A DNA stretch of 64,000 nt from CAVVIH01 sp963748295 (GTDB taxonomy: Bacteria > Acidobacteriota > Vicinamibacteria > Vicinamibacterales > 2-12-FULL-66-21). A program made the position numbers and the translations under genes. Location of the stretch: contig CAVVIH010000001.1 in assembly GCA_963748295.1 (NCBI GenBank), forward strand, positions 522,007 to 586,006, in the 5' to 3' direction. The number at the start of each line of letters is the position of its first letter. Position 1 is the stretch's first letter. The notes under the pieces were generated by a model that saw nothing but the letters and a program-made list of their open reading frames with translations, made no database searches and had not been told where the DNA came from. This document shows, piece after piece, positions 18,117 to 27,910 of the stretch.

Positions 18117-18222
18117 CTGGCTTTACCACTTCTCCCCTAAAGGAACCCCTGGCCCCTTGCCTTTCCCAATCCATCGCATACCATTGGGGGCGTAGCGGCC
18201 GCCGGCCGGGTTCGTCGGCGAG

Positions 18223-18239
18223 AATTGGTCAGACCAATT
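18223..18239. promoter_or_regulatory. PdhR/FadR-type operator AATTGGTcagACCAATT abutting the start codon
   Basis: A 17-bp palindrome with 7-bp arms and a CAG centre fits the AATTGGTnnnACCAATT pattern known for PdhR-like GntR regulators. It ends one base before the ATG of a GntR/FadR-type gene. No Shine-Dalgarno is visible. Self-repression is the likely role. Confidence 0.78.
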
Positions 18240-19005
18240 ATGAAATCTGAGCCAACCAGCTATCAGCCCGCAACCTCTTTCGAGGGAGTGACTCAGCAGG
18301 TGGTCGCCCACGTGCGAGCCCTGATCGAGCGCGGGAAGCTTCGCCCGGGCGACCGGCTCCCGGCTGAGCGGGACCTCGCCGGCCAGATTGGCGTGAGCCG
18401 GCCGACGGTTCGGGCCGGCCTGAGGGCGCTGGCGGCCATGGGGGTCGTCCAGTCGCGCCACGGGTCGGGAACCTACATTCCGGACGGGCCGCCCGCGCTC
18501 GGCGGCCGAGCCCCTGAGCTTTCTCGCGGCGCTGCACGGCTTCACCGGCGAGGAGATGTACGAGGCGCGCCGCATCCTCGAAGTGGGCGCGGCCGGCCTC
18601 GCTGCCGAGCGCGCAACTCCGGAGCACCTCGCCACGCTGGCCGAGGAAGTCGCGGAGCTGTTCGCGTCGCTCGAATCACCGCAGATCTTCCTGGTGCACG
18701 ACATCAACTTCCATCGCGCCGTCGCGGCGGCGTCGGGGAATCCGATCATCGCCTCGCTGGTCGAGATGGTATCCACTCTCTACTACGAGCGGCGGCGGAG
18801 AACGGCCGAACGCGCGTTCGCGCGCGATCTGCGCGACGCCGCGGAAGCGCACCGGCGGATCTATCAGGCGATCCGGGCTCACGACCCGGAGGCCGCACGA
18901 ATCGCGATGAACGAGCACCTGATACAGGCGAGCGGGTACCAGGCGCAGGAACCGCCGGAGGCTGGCCACGGTAAACTCGAAAAGGCCAACTCCCGACTCC
19001 CATGA
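18240..19005 (+). CDS. FadR-subfamily GntR regulator with FCD domain (one frameshift)
   Basis: About 254 residues. The DNA-binding part reads 'VVAHVRALIERGKLRPGDRL' and 'LAGQIGVSRPTVRAGLRALA'. The FCD domain follows after a single extra G near 18,512: 'LSFLAALHGFTGEEMYEARR', 'QIFLVHDINFHRAVAAASG', 'HRRIYQAIRAHDPEAARIAM'. The ATG at 18,240 directly follows the palindromic operator; a TTG at 18,225 in frame would lie inside it. The context (KduD-like SDR, altronate dehydratase, ExuT-like transporter) suggests a uronate-responsive repressor similar in role to UxuR. The last codons belong to a heptamer run. Confidence 0.85.
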
Positions 19006-19081
19006 CCGGGCGAAACCGCCAGGACTTCACCCGCTTCCTTCAACAACAAGGTTCGGGGTTAGGATCGGCTTGGAGTTGAGG

Positions 19082-19850
19082 ATGTCCTCATTGTTTGATC
19101 TCTCCGGCCGGGTGGCCGTCGTCGTCGGCGGCACGAGCGGCATCGGCCGCGCGCTCGCGCTTGGTCTTGCCGATGCGGGCGCCGACGTCGTCGCGACGGG
19201 CCGGCGCGGCGCTCGTCGACGAAGTGGCGGGCGAATCGAGGAGCGCGGGCGCCGCACGCTGCGCGTCGCCGCCGACGTCGGCGACCTCGCGTCGCTCGAG
19301 CGCCTGCGCGAGGCGTGCCGGCAAGAATCTCGGGCGCGTCGACATCCTGGTCTGCGCCGCGGGCGTCACGCAGCGCGTCGCGACGCTCGAGATGGACGAG
19401 GCGGACTGGAGCCGCATCATCGACACGAACCTGACCGGCACGCTTCGCGCCTGTCAGGTCTTCGGCCGCCGATGGTCGCGCAGCAAGTCGGGCCGGATCA
19501 TCGACGATCGCGTCGCTGTCGTCGTTCGTCGGCCTGCACGAGGTCGCGGCCTACACGGCGAGCAAGTCGGCGGTCGCCGGCCTGACGCGCGCGCTCGCGG
19601 TCGAGTGGGCGCCGCACGGCGTCACCGTCAACGCGATCGCGCCCGGCGTCTTCCGGACCGACCTCAACACGGCGCTGCTCGAAGGGCCGCGCGGCCAGGA
19701 GTTCCTGACGCGCACGCCGATGAGCGCTTCGGCCGGGTCGACGAGCTGGTCGGCGCCGCGGTGTATCTCGCGTCGGACGCGCCGACGTTCGTGACCGGCC
19801 AGATGCTCGCCGTCGACGGCGGTTTCCTCGCGAGCGGAGTGAACCAGTGA
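19082..19850 (+). CDS. SDR family oxidoreductase, KduD-like (several frameshifts)
   Basis: Reads as one protein of about 255 residues over at least five frame changes (near 19,203, 19,233, 19,320, 19,506, 19,728). Pieces in order: 'VAVVVGGTSGIGRALALGLA', 'TLRVAADVGDLASLERL', 'LGRVDILVCAAGVTQRVA', 'IASLSSFVGLHEVAAYTASK' (catalytic Tyr-x3-Lys), 'AIAPGVFRTDLNT' and 'MLAVDGGFLASGVNQ'. It resembles 2-deoxy-D-gluconate/KduD-type dehydrogenases. The stop overlaps the start of the altronate dehydratase small domain (GTGA). All residues expected of an active SDR are present, which argues that the breaks are sequence errors. Confidence 0.8.
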
Positions 19851-20216
19851 AAGCCGCGCTCGTCATCAGCGACCGCGGACAACGTCGCCACCGCGCTCGA
19901 GCCGCTCGAGCCCGGCCGCGTGCTCGACGCTCCGGCGCGTCGATCACGGTCGCGCGAGGCGATTCCGCGCGGCCACAAGGTCGCGATCGTCGCGATTGCC
20001 GCCGGCGAGCGCGGTCATCAAGTACGGCAGCCCGATCGGACTGGCCTCGCCGACATCGCCGCCGGGCGCGCACGTGCACACGCACAACGTCGCGAGCGCC
20101 GCGGCCGCGGCGATCTGGCCGCGCCGACGCCGGATGCCGAGCCGCGACTCGCCGAGCCGCCCGACGATCGAACGGCCTCGATCGCACGCCGATGCGCAAC
20201 CGCGGAGCCGGCGTGA
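19847..20216 (+). CDS. Altronate dehydratase N-terminal (SAF) domain protein (several frameshifts)
   Basis: Begins at GTG 19,847 ('MKAALVISD') and continues through several single-base shifts as 'DNVATALEPLEPGRVLDA', 'REAIPRGHKVAIVAIAAG', 'SAVIKYGSPIGLAS', 'GAHVHTHNVAS'. This is the SAF domain found as UxaA small subunit or N-terminal domain, with the 'HVHTHN' signature. The end is placed at 20,216, where a TGA overlaps the next GTG; frame breaks make this end uncertain. It would pair with the product of the next gene to dehydrate altronate or a related aldonate. Confidence 0.72.
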
Positions 20217-21397
20217 CGTCGTCCCGGCTTCGAGGGCTACCGCCGCGCCGACGGCCGCGTCGGCGTGCGCAACCACCTGCTCGTCGTGCCGACGGTGATC
20301 TGCGTCGTCGGTGGTCGCCGAGCGCGATCGCCGCCGCGGTCGCGCCGGTCGGCGACCGCGCTGCCGCATCTCGCCGGCTGCGGCCAGCTCGGGCCCGGAC
20401 ATGCGCGTCACGCACGACACGCTGGCGGCGTATTGCGCGGCATCCGAACGTCGGCGCCGTGCTCGTCGTCGCGCTCGGCTGCGAGCAGGTGATCGCGCAG
20501 CACCTCGCCGAGGCCGCGCGCCAGGCCGGCAAGCCGGCCGAGATCATCGCGATTCAGAGCGAAGGCGGAACCGTCCGCACGACCGAGACGGGCGATCGAG
20601 ATCGCGCAGAGCCTGGCGGCCGATGCTCGCGGCCGACGCCGAGCGCAGCCGTGCGACGTCGTCGCTGATCCTGTCGCTCAAATGCGGCGGATCGGACTAC
20701 ACGTCCGGGCTGGCGTCGAACCCGGCGCTCGGCCGCGTGGCCGATCGGCTGGTCGAGCTCGGCGGCAGCGCCGTGCTCGGCGAGATCGCGGAGATCATGG
20801 GCGCCGAACACCTGCTGGCGGCGCGCGCGCCGCAGCCCGGCGACGGCGGCGCGGCTGCTCCGCGTCATCAGCCGCGTCGAAGCCGAGGCGATGGCGCTCG
20901 GCCTCGACATCCGCGGCACGCAGCCGTCGCCGGGCAACATCCGCGGCGGCCTGACGACGATCGAGGAGAAGTCGCTCGGCGCGACGCACAAGGGCGGGCG
21001 AGCGCACGCCGCTCGCCGACGTCGTCGCCATACGCGGCGCCGATCACGCGCGCGGGCCTGACGGTCATGGACACGCCGGGCTCGACGTCGAATCGGTCAC
21101 CGGCATGGTCGGCGGCGGCGCGCAGGTGGTGGTGTTCACGACCGGGCTGGGCACGCCGACCGGCAATCCGATCGCGCCCGTGATCAAGATCACGGGCAAC
21201 GCGCGCACCGCCGCGGCAGATGGCGGACAACATCGACCTCGACGTCAGCGGCGTGCTCGACCGAACCGAGACGCTCGACGCGGCCGCGGAGCGGCTGTTC
21301 GACGGAAGTGCTCGCGGTCGCGTCGGGCCGGCAGACCGCGGCCGAGCGCCTCGGCCATCGCGAGTTCGCAATCCATCGCCGCAATCCGACGATCTGA
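20213..21397 (+). CDS. UxaA family hydrolase, altronate/galactarate dehydratase large part (many frameshifts)
   Basis: A protein of about 390 residues can be read through many indels: 'RRADGRVGVRNHLLVVPTVI', 'LPHLAGCGQLGPDMRVTHDT', 'VLVVALGCEQVIAQHLAEAA', 'AIQSEGGTVRTTE', 'SLILSLKCGGSDYTSGLASN', 'GLDIRGTQPSPGNIRGGLTT', 'VVVFTTGLGTPTGNPIAPVI', ending 'HREFAIHRRNPTI'. These are the core motifs of the altronate/galactarate dehydratase family, including the Cys residues of 'GCGQ' and 'LKCGGSD' thought to bind iron. It splits the usual two-domain UxaA into separate genes with the SAF protein upstream, as in many bacteria. The function is dehydration of a sugar acid to a 2-keto-3-deoxy acid. Confidence 0.8.
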
Positions 21398-21403
21398 GGA
21401 CTC

Positions 21404-21457
21404 GTAGCGCAGGCCTTCAGGCCTGCCAGCGTGGGCAGACCTGAAGGTCTGCGCTAC
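21404..21457. repeat. REP pair (BIME-like) with GTAG ends between uxaA-type and MFS genes
   Basis: Two 24-bp arms, 21,404-21,427 and 21,434-21,457, are inverted around a 6-bp loop. Each arm starts with GTAGC (the right arm on the other strand) and forms its own hairpin: GCAGGCC-TTCA-GGCCTGC on the left and GCAGACC-TGAA-GGTCTGC on the right. The two differ by a matched pair change (G-C versus A-T), so both small stems stay perfect. GTAG next to an imperfect palindrome is the signature of REP elements mobilised by RAYT transposases. A related copy lies at 47,282-47,305. Confidence 0.78.
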
Positions 21458-21474
21458 GGATTGGAGCATTCGGC

Positions 21475-22832
21475 ATGCATGGAGGCGCAGGTCTCGGTCG
21501 CTCGACAGGTGACGGCGCGGTCGGCCGCTATCGCTGGGTGATCTGCGCGCTGCTGTTCTTCGCCGTCGACGATCAACTACATCGACCGCCAGGTCATCGG
21601 CATCCTCAAGCCGACGCTGCAGCAGGAGTTCGGCTGGATCCGAGATCGACTACGGCGACATCGTCTTCGCCTTCCAGCTCGCGTACGCGATCGGCTTTCT
21701 GTTCGCGGGCCGGCTTCATGGATCGCGTCGGCGCGAAGCCGGGCTTCGCGATCGCGATCGTCATCTGGAGCATCGCGGCGATGGCCCACGCCGAGGCGGC
21801 CGTGTTCGGCGGGCAGGCGGCGGCCGTGCTCGGCGATGTTCGGGCTGACGTACTCCGCGTCGGTCGCCGGCTTCATGTTCGCGCGGCTGGCGCTCGGGCT
21901 CGGCGAAGCGGGCAACTTCCCGGCAGCGATCAAGGTCACGGCCGAGTGGTTCCCGAAGCGGGAGCGCGCGTTCGCGACGGGGATGTTCAACTCCGGCACG
22001 AACATCGGCGCGCTGGTCACGCCGCTGGTCGTGCCCTGGATCACGCTGACGTACGGCTGGTACTGGGCGTTCGTGGTCACCGGCGCGCTCGGGTTCATCT
22101 GGCTGCTGTTCTGGTGGACGCTGTACGACGCGCCCGAATCGCACCAGCGCGTGAGCGCCGCCGAGCTCGCGCTACATCAGCAGCGATCCGCCGGAATCGC
22201 CGACGCCGTCAGTTGGCGGGAACTGCTCGGGTATCGCCAGGCGTGGGCGTTCGCGATCGGCAAGTTCATGACCGATCCGATCTGGTGGCTGTATCTGTTC
22301 TGGATCCCCGACTTCTTCAATCGCAACCACGGCATCGATCTGCCGCACGATCGGTCCGCCGCTGGTCGTGATCTATCTGGTCGCGGACGTCGGCAGCATC
22401 GGCGGCGGCTGGCTGTCGTCGTCACTGATCAAGCGCGGCTGGACGGTGAACGCCGCGCCGGAAAACCGCAATGCTCGCCTGTGCGCGTTGCGGTGGTGCC
22501 GATGGTGTTCGCCTCGACGGTCAGCAATCTCTGGGTGGCCGTCGGCCTGATCGGCCTCGCGGCGGCGGCGCATCAGGGCTGGTCGGCGAACCTTTACACG
22601 CTCGTCTCCGACACGTTTCCGCGTCAGGCGGTCGGCGTCAGTCGTTGGATTCGGCGGGATGGCGGGCGCGGTCGGCGGCATGCTGATCGCGAAGGTGACC
22701 GGCAATCTGCTCGAGTTCACCGGAAGCTACGTTCCGGTGTTCATGATCGCCGCGTTCGCTTATCTGACGGCGCTCGCGATTGTCCACGCGCTGGTGCCGC
22801 GTCTCGATCCGGCTCGGTTGCCGCGGTCTTGA
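21475..22832 (+). CDS. MFS transporter, ExuT-like hexuronate permease (many frameshifts)
   Basis: Readable as about 430 residues across several single-base insertions (for example near 21,567, 21,642 and 21,716). Motifs in order: 'YRWVICALLFFAV', 'TINYIDRQVIGILKPTLQQE', 'IDYGDIVFAFQLAYAIGFLF', 'RFMDRVGAKPGFAIAIVIWS', 'ARLALGLGEAGNFPAAIKVT', 'EWFPKRERAFATGMFNSGTN', 'PWITLTYGWYWAFVVTGALG', 'WWLYLFWIPDFFNRNHGIDL'. These are characteristic of the ExuT/GudP anion:cation symporter family, which imports hexuronates. The stop at 22,830-22,832 makes a 92-nt tail-to-tail overlap with the next gene. Its place after the altronate dehydratase genes supports a uronate substrate. Confidence 0.82.
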
Positions 22833-24042
22833 TCGGCGTCGCCTTGGCGCCTTTCTTCTTCGGCGCTTCGGGCGCGGGCGGCCCGACCATCACGCCGTCC
22901 AGGAATCGTTCCACCGCATAGGTCGCGATCTGTCCGCACGGCCCGCCGAAGCTGCGGTCGCATCCGTGCGTCGCCCACGACATTTTCACGAACAGATGCT
23001 TGACGCCCGCCTGCAGCAGCCGCGCCTCGAGGCGCGTGCTCTCGTCCGGCGACACGATTCCATCCCGCATCCCGTGAATCAACAGCGTCGGCGGCGACGA
23101 CGCGGTGACGAAGTTGATCGGCGACGCGGCGAAGTACACATCCGAGACATCGGCGGGCGAGCCGCCGAGATACGTGGTCAGTGCCTCGCGCGTGTCGAAC
23201 AACCGCGCCGCCGCGGGGTGTTCGTAGCCGAACTGCAGATCGGTCGGTCCGTAGATCGAGATGACGCCCTTGATGGCTGATTCGCCCGCGGTGTAGGCGG
23301 CGAGCAGCGCGAGCTGACCGCCTGACGACCGGCCGAGCAGCGCCAGCCGTTCCGGGTCCACGCCGAACTCCTTCCCGTTCACCTTCAAGTAAGCAATCGC
23401 GGCGAGCACATCGTCACGCCCGGCCGGAAACGGATGCGGCGGCGAGAGCCGATAGTTGATCGCGGCGACGACATAGTCACGGCCGGCCAGATATGCATTG
23501 AGCGCGACGAACTCCGCGTTGCTGCCGCTCTGCCACGAGCCGCCGTGTACGACGATGAGGCCGGGCAGCGGACCGTGTTCGTAGGCCGGACGGTAGACGT
23601 CGAGCGTCAGCTTCTCGTCTTCGCGGGTGCGGAACACGCGCTCCTCGAAGCGGACGGCGGGCAGCTCGAGTGGCCTGAGCAGCTCGGGAAAGATCAATGG
23701 CTCGGAGCGCGCCGCTTCGGAGGCGTGCGCCCGCACACGGCGCTCGAAGCCGAAAGTCTCGTTGAACGCTTTCGGAAGCTCGCTGTTCATCTCGCTCGCG
23801 CGCACCACCGGCATGATGAACAGCGCGATCGCGCCGAGGCTCATGACGCCGCCCATCTTGGCGAGCTTGTTCTGGTTGCGCGTCGGGATCAGCGGAAGTA
23901 TCGCGGCGAACGCGATCCAGTAGCCCCATTCGGTGGCCGCGACCGACGCCTTCCACAGCAAATGTGTTGGAGCAGGCGCCACCGTGAGCGTCGCGAGGCC
24001 GATGAACAGGAGGCCGCCGAGGAATCGCAGGACGTTTTTCAT
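22741..24042 (-). CDS. Alpha/beta hydrolase (HSL/BD-FAE-like esterase) with N-terminal membrane segments
   Basis: An intact 433-residue protein. Residues 1-85 contain about three hydrophobic segments. The esterase domain follows: oxyanion-hole 'VVHGGSWQSG' near 166, nucleophile elbow 'GRSSGG' near 234, acid 'HGMRDGIVSPDES', and base His in 'SWATHGCDRSF'. Substrates of this group are short acyl or acetyl esters, including acetylated carbohydrates. The last 30 residues are translated from the strand opposite the end of the transporter gene and are rich in Lys/Arg/Ala, so the true end may be earlier if an indel lies here. Confidence 0.85.
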   Translation of the reverse strand: MKNVLRFLGGLLFIGLATLTVAPAPTHLLWKASVAATEWGYWIAFAAILPLIPTRNQNKLAKMGGVMSLGAIALFIMPVVRASEMNSELPKAFNETFGFERRVRAHASEAARSEPLIFPELLRPLELPAVRFEERVFRTREDEKLTLDVYRPAYEHGPLPGLIVVHGGSWQSGSNAEFVALNAYLAGRDYVVAAINYRLSPPHPFPAGRDDVLAAIAYLKVNGKEFGVDPERLALLGRSSGGQLALLAAYTAGESAIKGVISIYGPTDLQFGYEHPAAARLFDTREALTTYLGGSPADVSDVYFAASPINFVTASSPPTLLIHGMRDGIVSPDESTRLEARLLQAGVKHLFVKMSWATHGCDRSFGGPCGQIATYAVERFLDGVMVGPPAPEAPKKKGAKATPIKTAATEPDRDAAPARGQSRAPSDKRTRRS

Positions 24043-24205
24043 GGGGTCAAGACCGCGAGCTCACGACACACGTTCTGCGTGCCCGGCGCCGCGCGCGGAG
24101 GTTCGGGCGCAAGCGAGATGCCAGGAAATGTCGTGAAATTATGGGGAAAATCGCGATCAGGCCAGATTAGTGACGGCAAGATTGTTATCGGGCGCCCAAT
24201 TCTGG

Positions 24206-24234
24206 CCCTTCGACTCGCTGGGCTCGCTCAGGGC
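24206..24234. repeat. Palindromic dispersed repeat (cccttcgactcgct type)
   Basis: An imperfect palindrome with arms cccttcgact and gctcagggc around gctgggctc. The same core (ttcgactcgcttcgctcgctca) reappears inside a coding region at 30,108-30,129. The 252-bp gap 24,043-24,294 that holds it shows nothing else clear apart from GGAGG before the next gene. Confidence 0.6.
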
Positions 24235-24294
24235 AGGCCCTTTTGACTGGTGTTACGATACGCGCGTTCGAAACCGCTCACACCCGGAGGCACG

Positions 24295-27200
24295 ATGTTC
24301 AGCCCTGCAAAACCTCGATTCGTCCGCTTTCTTCCGTGGCTCGCCCCCGCCATAGTGGTGGCAGCCCTCACGGCCGCGGAGCCCAATGGCGAACCGACGC
24401 TCCTGCTCCGATCGCCGTCGGTGAGCGCCACGCACGTCGCGTTCGCGTACGCCAACAACATCTGGTCGTCGATCGCGCCGGCGGGCTGGCGCGTCGTCTC
24501 ACAAGCTTCCAGGGGCAGACGTCGAACCCGAGCTTCTCGCCGGACGGCCGGAGCATCGCGTTCAGCGGCGAGTACGCGGGCAACATCGACGTCTACACCG
24601 TGCCGGTGGAAGGCGGCGATCCCAAGCGACTGACCTGGCATCCGGGAGGCGACGTCGTCCAGGGTTGGATGCCGGACGGCAAGTCGATCGTCTTTGCCTC
24701 GGGGCGAGCGACGTGGGCGCCGAACGCGACGACTCGCTTCTGGACGGTTCCAGCCGAGGGCGGTGTCGAGTCGCCGATGGCGTTGCCGCGCGCCTATCAA
24801 GGAAAGGTCTCGCCGTCGGGCACACACGTGGCCTATCGCCTCAACAGCTCGTGGGATGAGGAGCGCCGCAACTACCGCGGCGGCCAGAATCGGCCGGTCT
24901 GGATTGTCGACCTCAAGACCTACGACCTCGTGAGCCCGCCTTGGACGGACTCCAACGACAAGGATCCGGCGTGGGTGGCCGAGACGGTTTACTTCCTTTC
25001 CGATCGCGATGGTGTATCGAACGTGTGGTCGTTCGAGCCGAAATCGAAGCGGCTCACGCAGGTGACGAAGTTCACCGACTTCGACGTGAAGTCGATGGAC
25101 GCCGGCGCCGGCACCGGTGGTCTTCGAGCAGGCCGGGTACATCCACGAGCTGGATCCGAAGACGTGGCAAGTCGAAGGTGCTGAACATCATCGCCCGCGG
25201 CGATTTCCCGTGGATGATGCCGCGGTGGGAAGAGGTGACCAGCCGCATCAGCAACATTGCGCTGTCGCCGACCGGACGACGCGTCGTCGCCGAGGCGCGC
25301 GGCGAGATCTTCACGATTCCGGCGGAGAAGGGGGACATCCGCAATCTGACGAACTCGAGCGGCTCGGCCGAGCGCGAGCCAGCGTGGTCGCCTGACGGCA
25401 AGTGGGTCTCGTACTTCAGCGACAAGTCGGGCGAGAACGCGCTCGTGATCGAATCGCAGGACGGCCTGCAGCCGCCGCGCGAGATCAAGCTGCCGAACCC
25501 GAAGCACTACTACACGCCGTCGTGGTCGCCCGACTCGAAGAAGCTGCTCTACCACGACACCGATCTGAAGGTGTGGGTGATCGACATTGCGACGGGCCAG
25601 GCAACGCAGGTCGGACGCGATCCCTGGATGGTGCCGCAGCGCACGCTGCATCCAACCTGGAGCCCTGATTCGAAATGGGTCGCGTATGCGAGCCGGCTGA
25701 ACTCGCTCTATCGCGCGGTCTTCGTCACCAACGTCGAGAGCGGCGAAACAAAGCAGGTCACCGACGGCCTGGCTGACGTGATGTTCCCGGTGTGGGACTC
25801 GGGCGGCAAATACCTGTGGTTCCTTGCCTCGACGGACTTCGCGCTGCGATCGCAATGGCTCGACATGACTTCTTACGATCGCGAAGAGACGTTCGGGCTC
25901 TACTTCGCGGTGTTGAAGAAGGAGCGATCCGAGCCCGCTGTTCCGGAGAGTGACGAGGATCAGCGGCGTCGGAGCGTGCACGCCGGGCCAGCCGGTGGAG
26001 GCGGCGGCGGTGGCGGCAGGGGAGTGGAGGTCAGGAGCGAACGCAGCCGAGGGCGCCGCCGGATGGACCTACGCCGAGCAGCGTGCGCAGCCGCCATCGC
26101 CCACCGCGTGGTCCGGTCACCGTGCAGATCGATTTCGACGGCCTGCCGCAGCGCATCATCGCGGTGCCCAACGTCCCCGAGCGTCAGGTACTCGACGCTC
26201 AAGGCTGGCGCACCTGGCACTGTTTACTACATGGAAGCGGGCGGCGGCGGGGCCGGGCGCGGCGGTGCTGGCGGCGGCAGCGTGCTGCATCGCTATCGCC
26301 TCGAGCGATCGCCGGTCGCAGGCGTTCGTGCACGGCGTCGCGGAGTACGCGGTGAGCGCCGACGGCCGCAAACTGCTCTATCGCACCGGCGGTGGTGGCG
26401 GCGGACGCGGCGGCCGCGGCGGCGCGGCGGCTGGCGGCGGCGGAGTCAACCTGTTCCTCGTCGATGCCGATCGCAATCCACCGCAGGCCGGCGCAGGGAC
26501 GCCTCGACGTCAGCCTGCGCATGTATTTGGAACCGCGCGAGGAGTTCCGGCAGATCTTCAACGAAGGCTGGCGCAAGCAGCGCGACTACCTCTACGTGCC
26601 GAACATGCACGGCAGCGACTGGCCGAAGATGAAGGCAGATGTACGGGCAGCTGCTGCCGCATGTGAATCACCGCGCCGACCTCAACTACCTGCTCGACAA
26701 CATGGGCGCAGAGATCGCCGTCGGCCACTCCTACGTCCGCGGCGGCGCGATGCCCGAGGTGCCGAACTCGCCGGGCGGGTTGCTTGGCGCCGACTTCACC
26801 GTCGAGAACGGCCGCTACAAGATCGCGCGCATCTACGACACCGAGAGCTGGAACCCGGAGCTCCGTGCGCCGCTGGCCGCACCGGGCGTCGACGTCGCCG
26901 TCGGCGACTACATCGTCGTCGATCAACGGCATCGAGCTGCGCGCGCCCGACAACATCTATCGACTGCTCGACGGCACCGCGAACCGCCAGACCGTCATCG
27001 CGGTGAATGCGAAGCCGGTCATGGAAGGCGCGCGGCAGGTCACCGTGGTTCCGGTCGCGACCGAGCGGCGGCTGCGTACGCGCGCATGGGTTGAGCACAA
27101 CCGCCGGCTGGTCGACAAGCTCTCCGGCGGTCAGCTCGCTTACGTGCTATGTTCCGAACACCGGCCAGGGCGGCTACGAGAGCTTCAATCGCTACTACTT

Positions 27201-27765
27201 CGCGCAGCAGGACAAGCAGGGCGCGATGATCGATGAGCGTTTCAACGGCGGCGGCTCCGCGGCCGACTACATCATCGACATGCTGTCAGCGCGATTTCGA
27301 CGGCTACTTCAACAACGTCGCCGGCGATCGCATGCCGTTCACGAGTCCCTCGGCCGGGATCTGGGGGCCGAAGGTGATGATCATCAACGAGATGGCCGGG
27401 TCAGCGGCGGTGACCTGATGCCCTACATGTTCAAGCGCCGCAAGATCGGGCCGCTGGTCGGCAAGCGGACATGGGGCGGCCTCGTCCACACTGCCGACAC
27501 GCCGGCGTTCATCGACGGCGGCTCGATGATCGCCCCGCGCGGCGGTTTCTTCACGCGCGAAGGGAAGTGGGCGGTGGAGAACGAAGGCGTCGGGCCGGAC
27601 ATCGACGTCGAGAATTGGCCGAAAGACGTGATCGCCGGAAAGGATCCTCAGCTCGAACGCGCGGTCGAGGAGGCGATGAAGATGCTGAAGGCGGGTCCGA
27701 TCAAGCGCATGACGACGGAGCCGCCGCCGCCGACGTGGGGAAAGAGGCCCGGCGGAGGCTCTTGA
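24295..27765 (+). CDS. Tricorn-like S41 family peptidase (many frameshifts)
   Basis: Reads as one secreted protein of about 1,150 residues. GGAGG lies 4 nt before ATG 24,295, and a signal peptide follows. Residues to about 620 form WD40/PD40 beta-propellers ('TSNPSFSPDGRSIAFSGEY', 'REPAWSPDGKWVSYFSDKSG', 'HPTWSPDSKWVAYASRLN'). Then come a Gly-rich linker region, a helical core ('ADLNYLLDNMGAEIAVGHSY'), a PDZ-like domain ('GVDVAVGDYIVV'), and the S41 protease core with the Ser in 'SGGDLMPY' (codon near 27,403) and 'LVGKRTWGGLVHT'. Frame breaks occur near 24,487, 25,122, 25,174 and at eight or more places from 25,930 to 27,402. It probably degrades peptides in the periplasm. Confidence 0.85.
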
Positions 27766-27834
27766 TTGCAGAGTCTGGTAGGTTTTTCACAGGAGACCAG
27801 GAGTTCAGGAGACGGTCTTTCACAGGAGAATCAC

Positions 27835-27885
27835 GAGGACAGGAGCTATCAGGTTTTGTTCTTAGAAAAACCAGCTCCTGTCCTC
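27835..27885. terminator. Bidirectional hairpin between S41 and S9 peptidase genes
   Basis: A perfect 13-bp stem (27,835-27,847 gaggacaggagct with 27,873-27,885 agctcctgtcctc) encloses an inner ggtttt/aaaacc stem. It sits in the 145-bp gap between converging genes. Around it are more copies of caggag on the left and its complement on the right, so the gap is built from opposing short repeats. Confidence 0.7.
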
Positions 27886-27910
27886 TTAACCTCTTGTGAA
27901 GGACAATTGA

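Noticed and set aside
19082..22832. Programmed frameshifting or true pseudogenes in the uronate block
   Set aside because: There are too many shifts, in both directions and at unrelated sequences, with no slippery-site-plus-hairpin pattern and with active-site residues intact. Sequence error explains it better.
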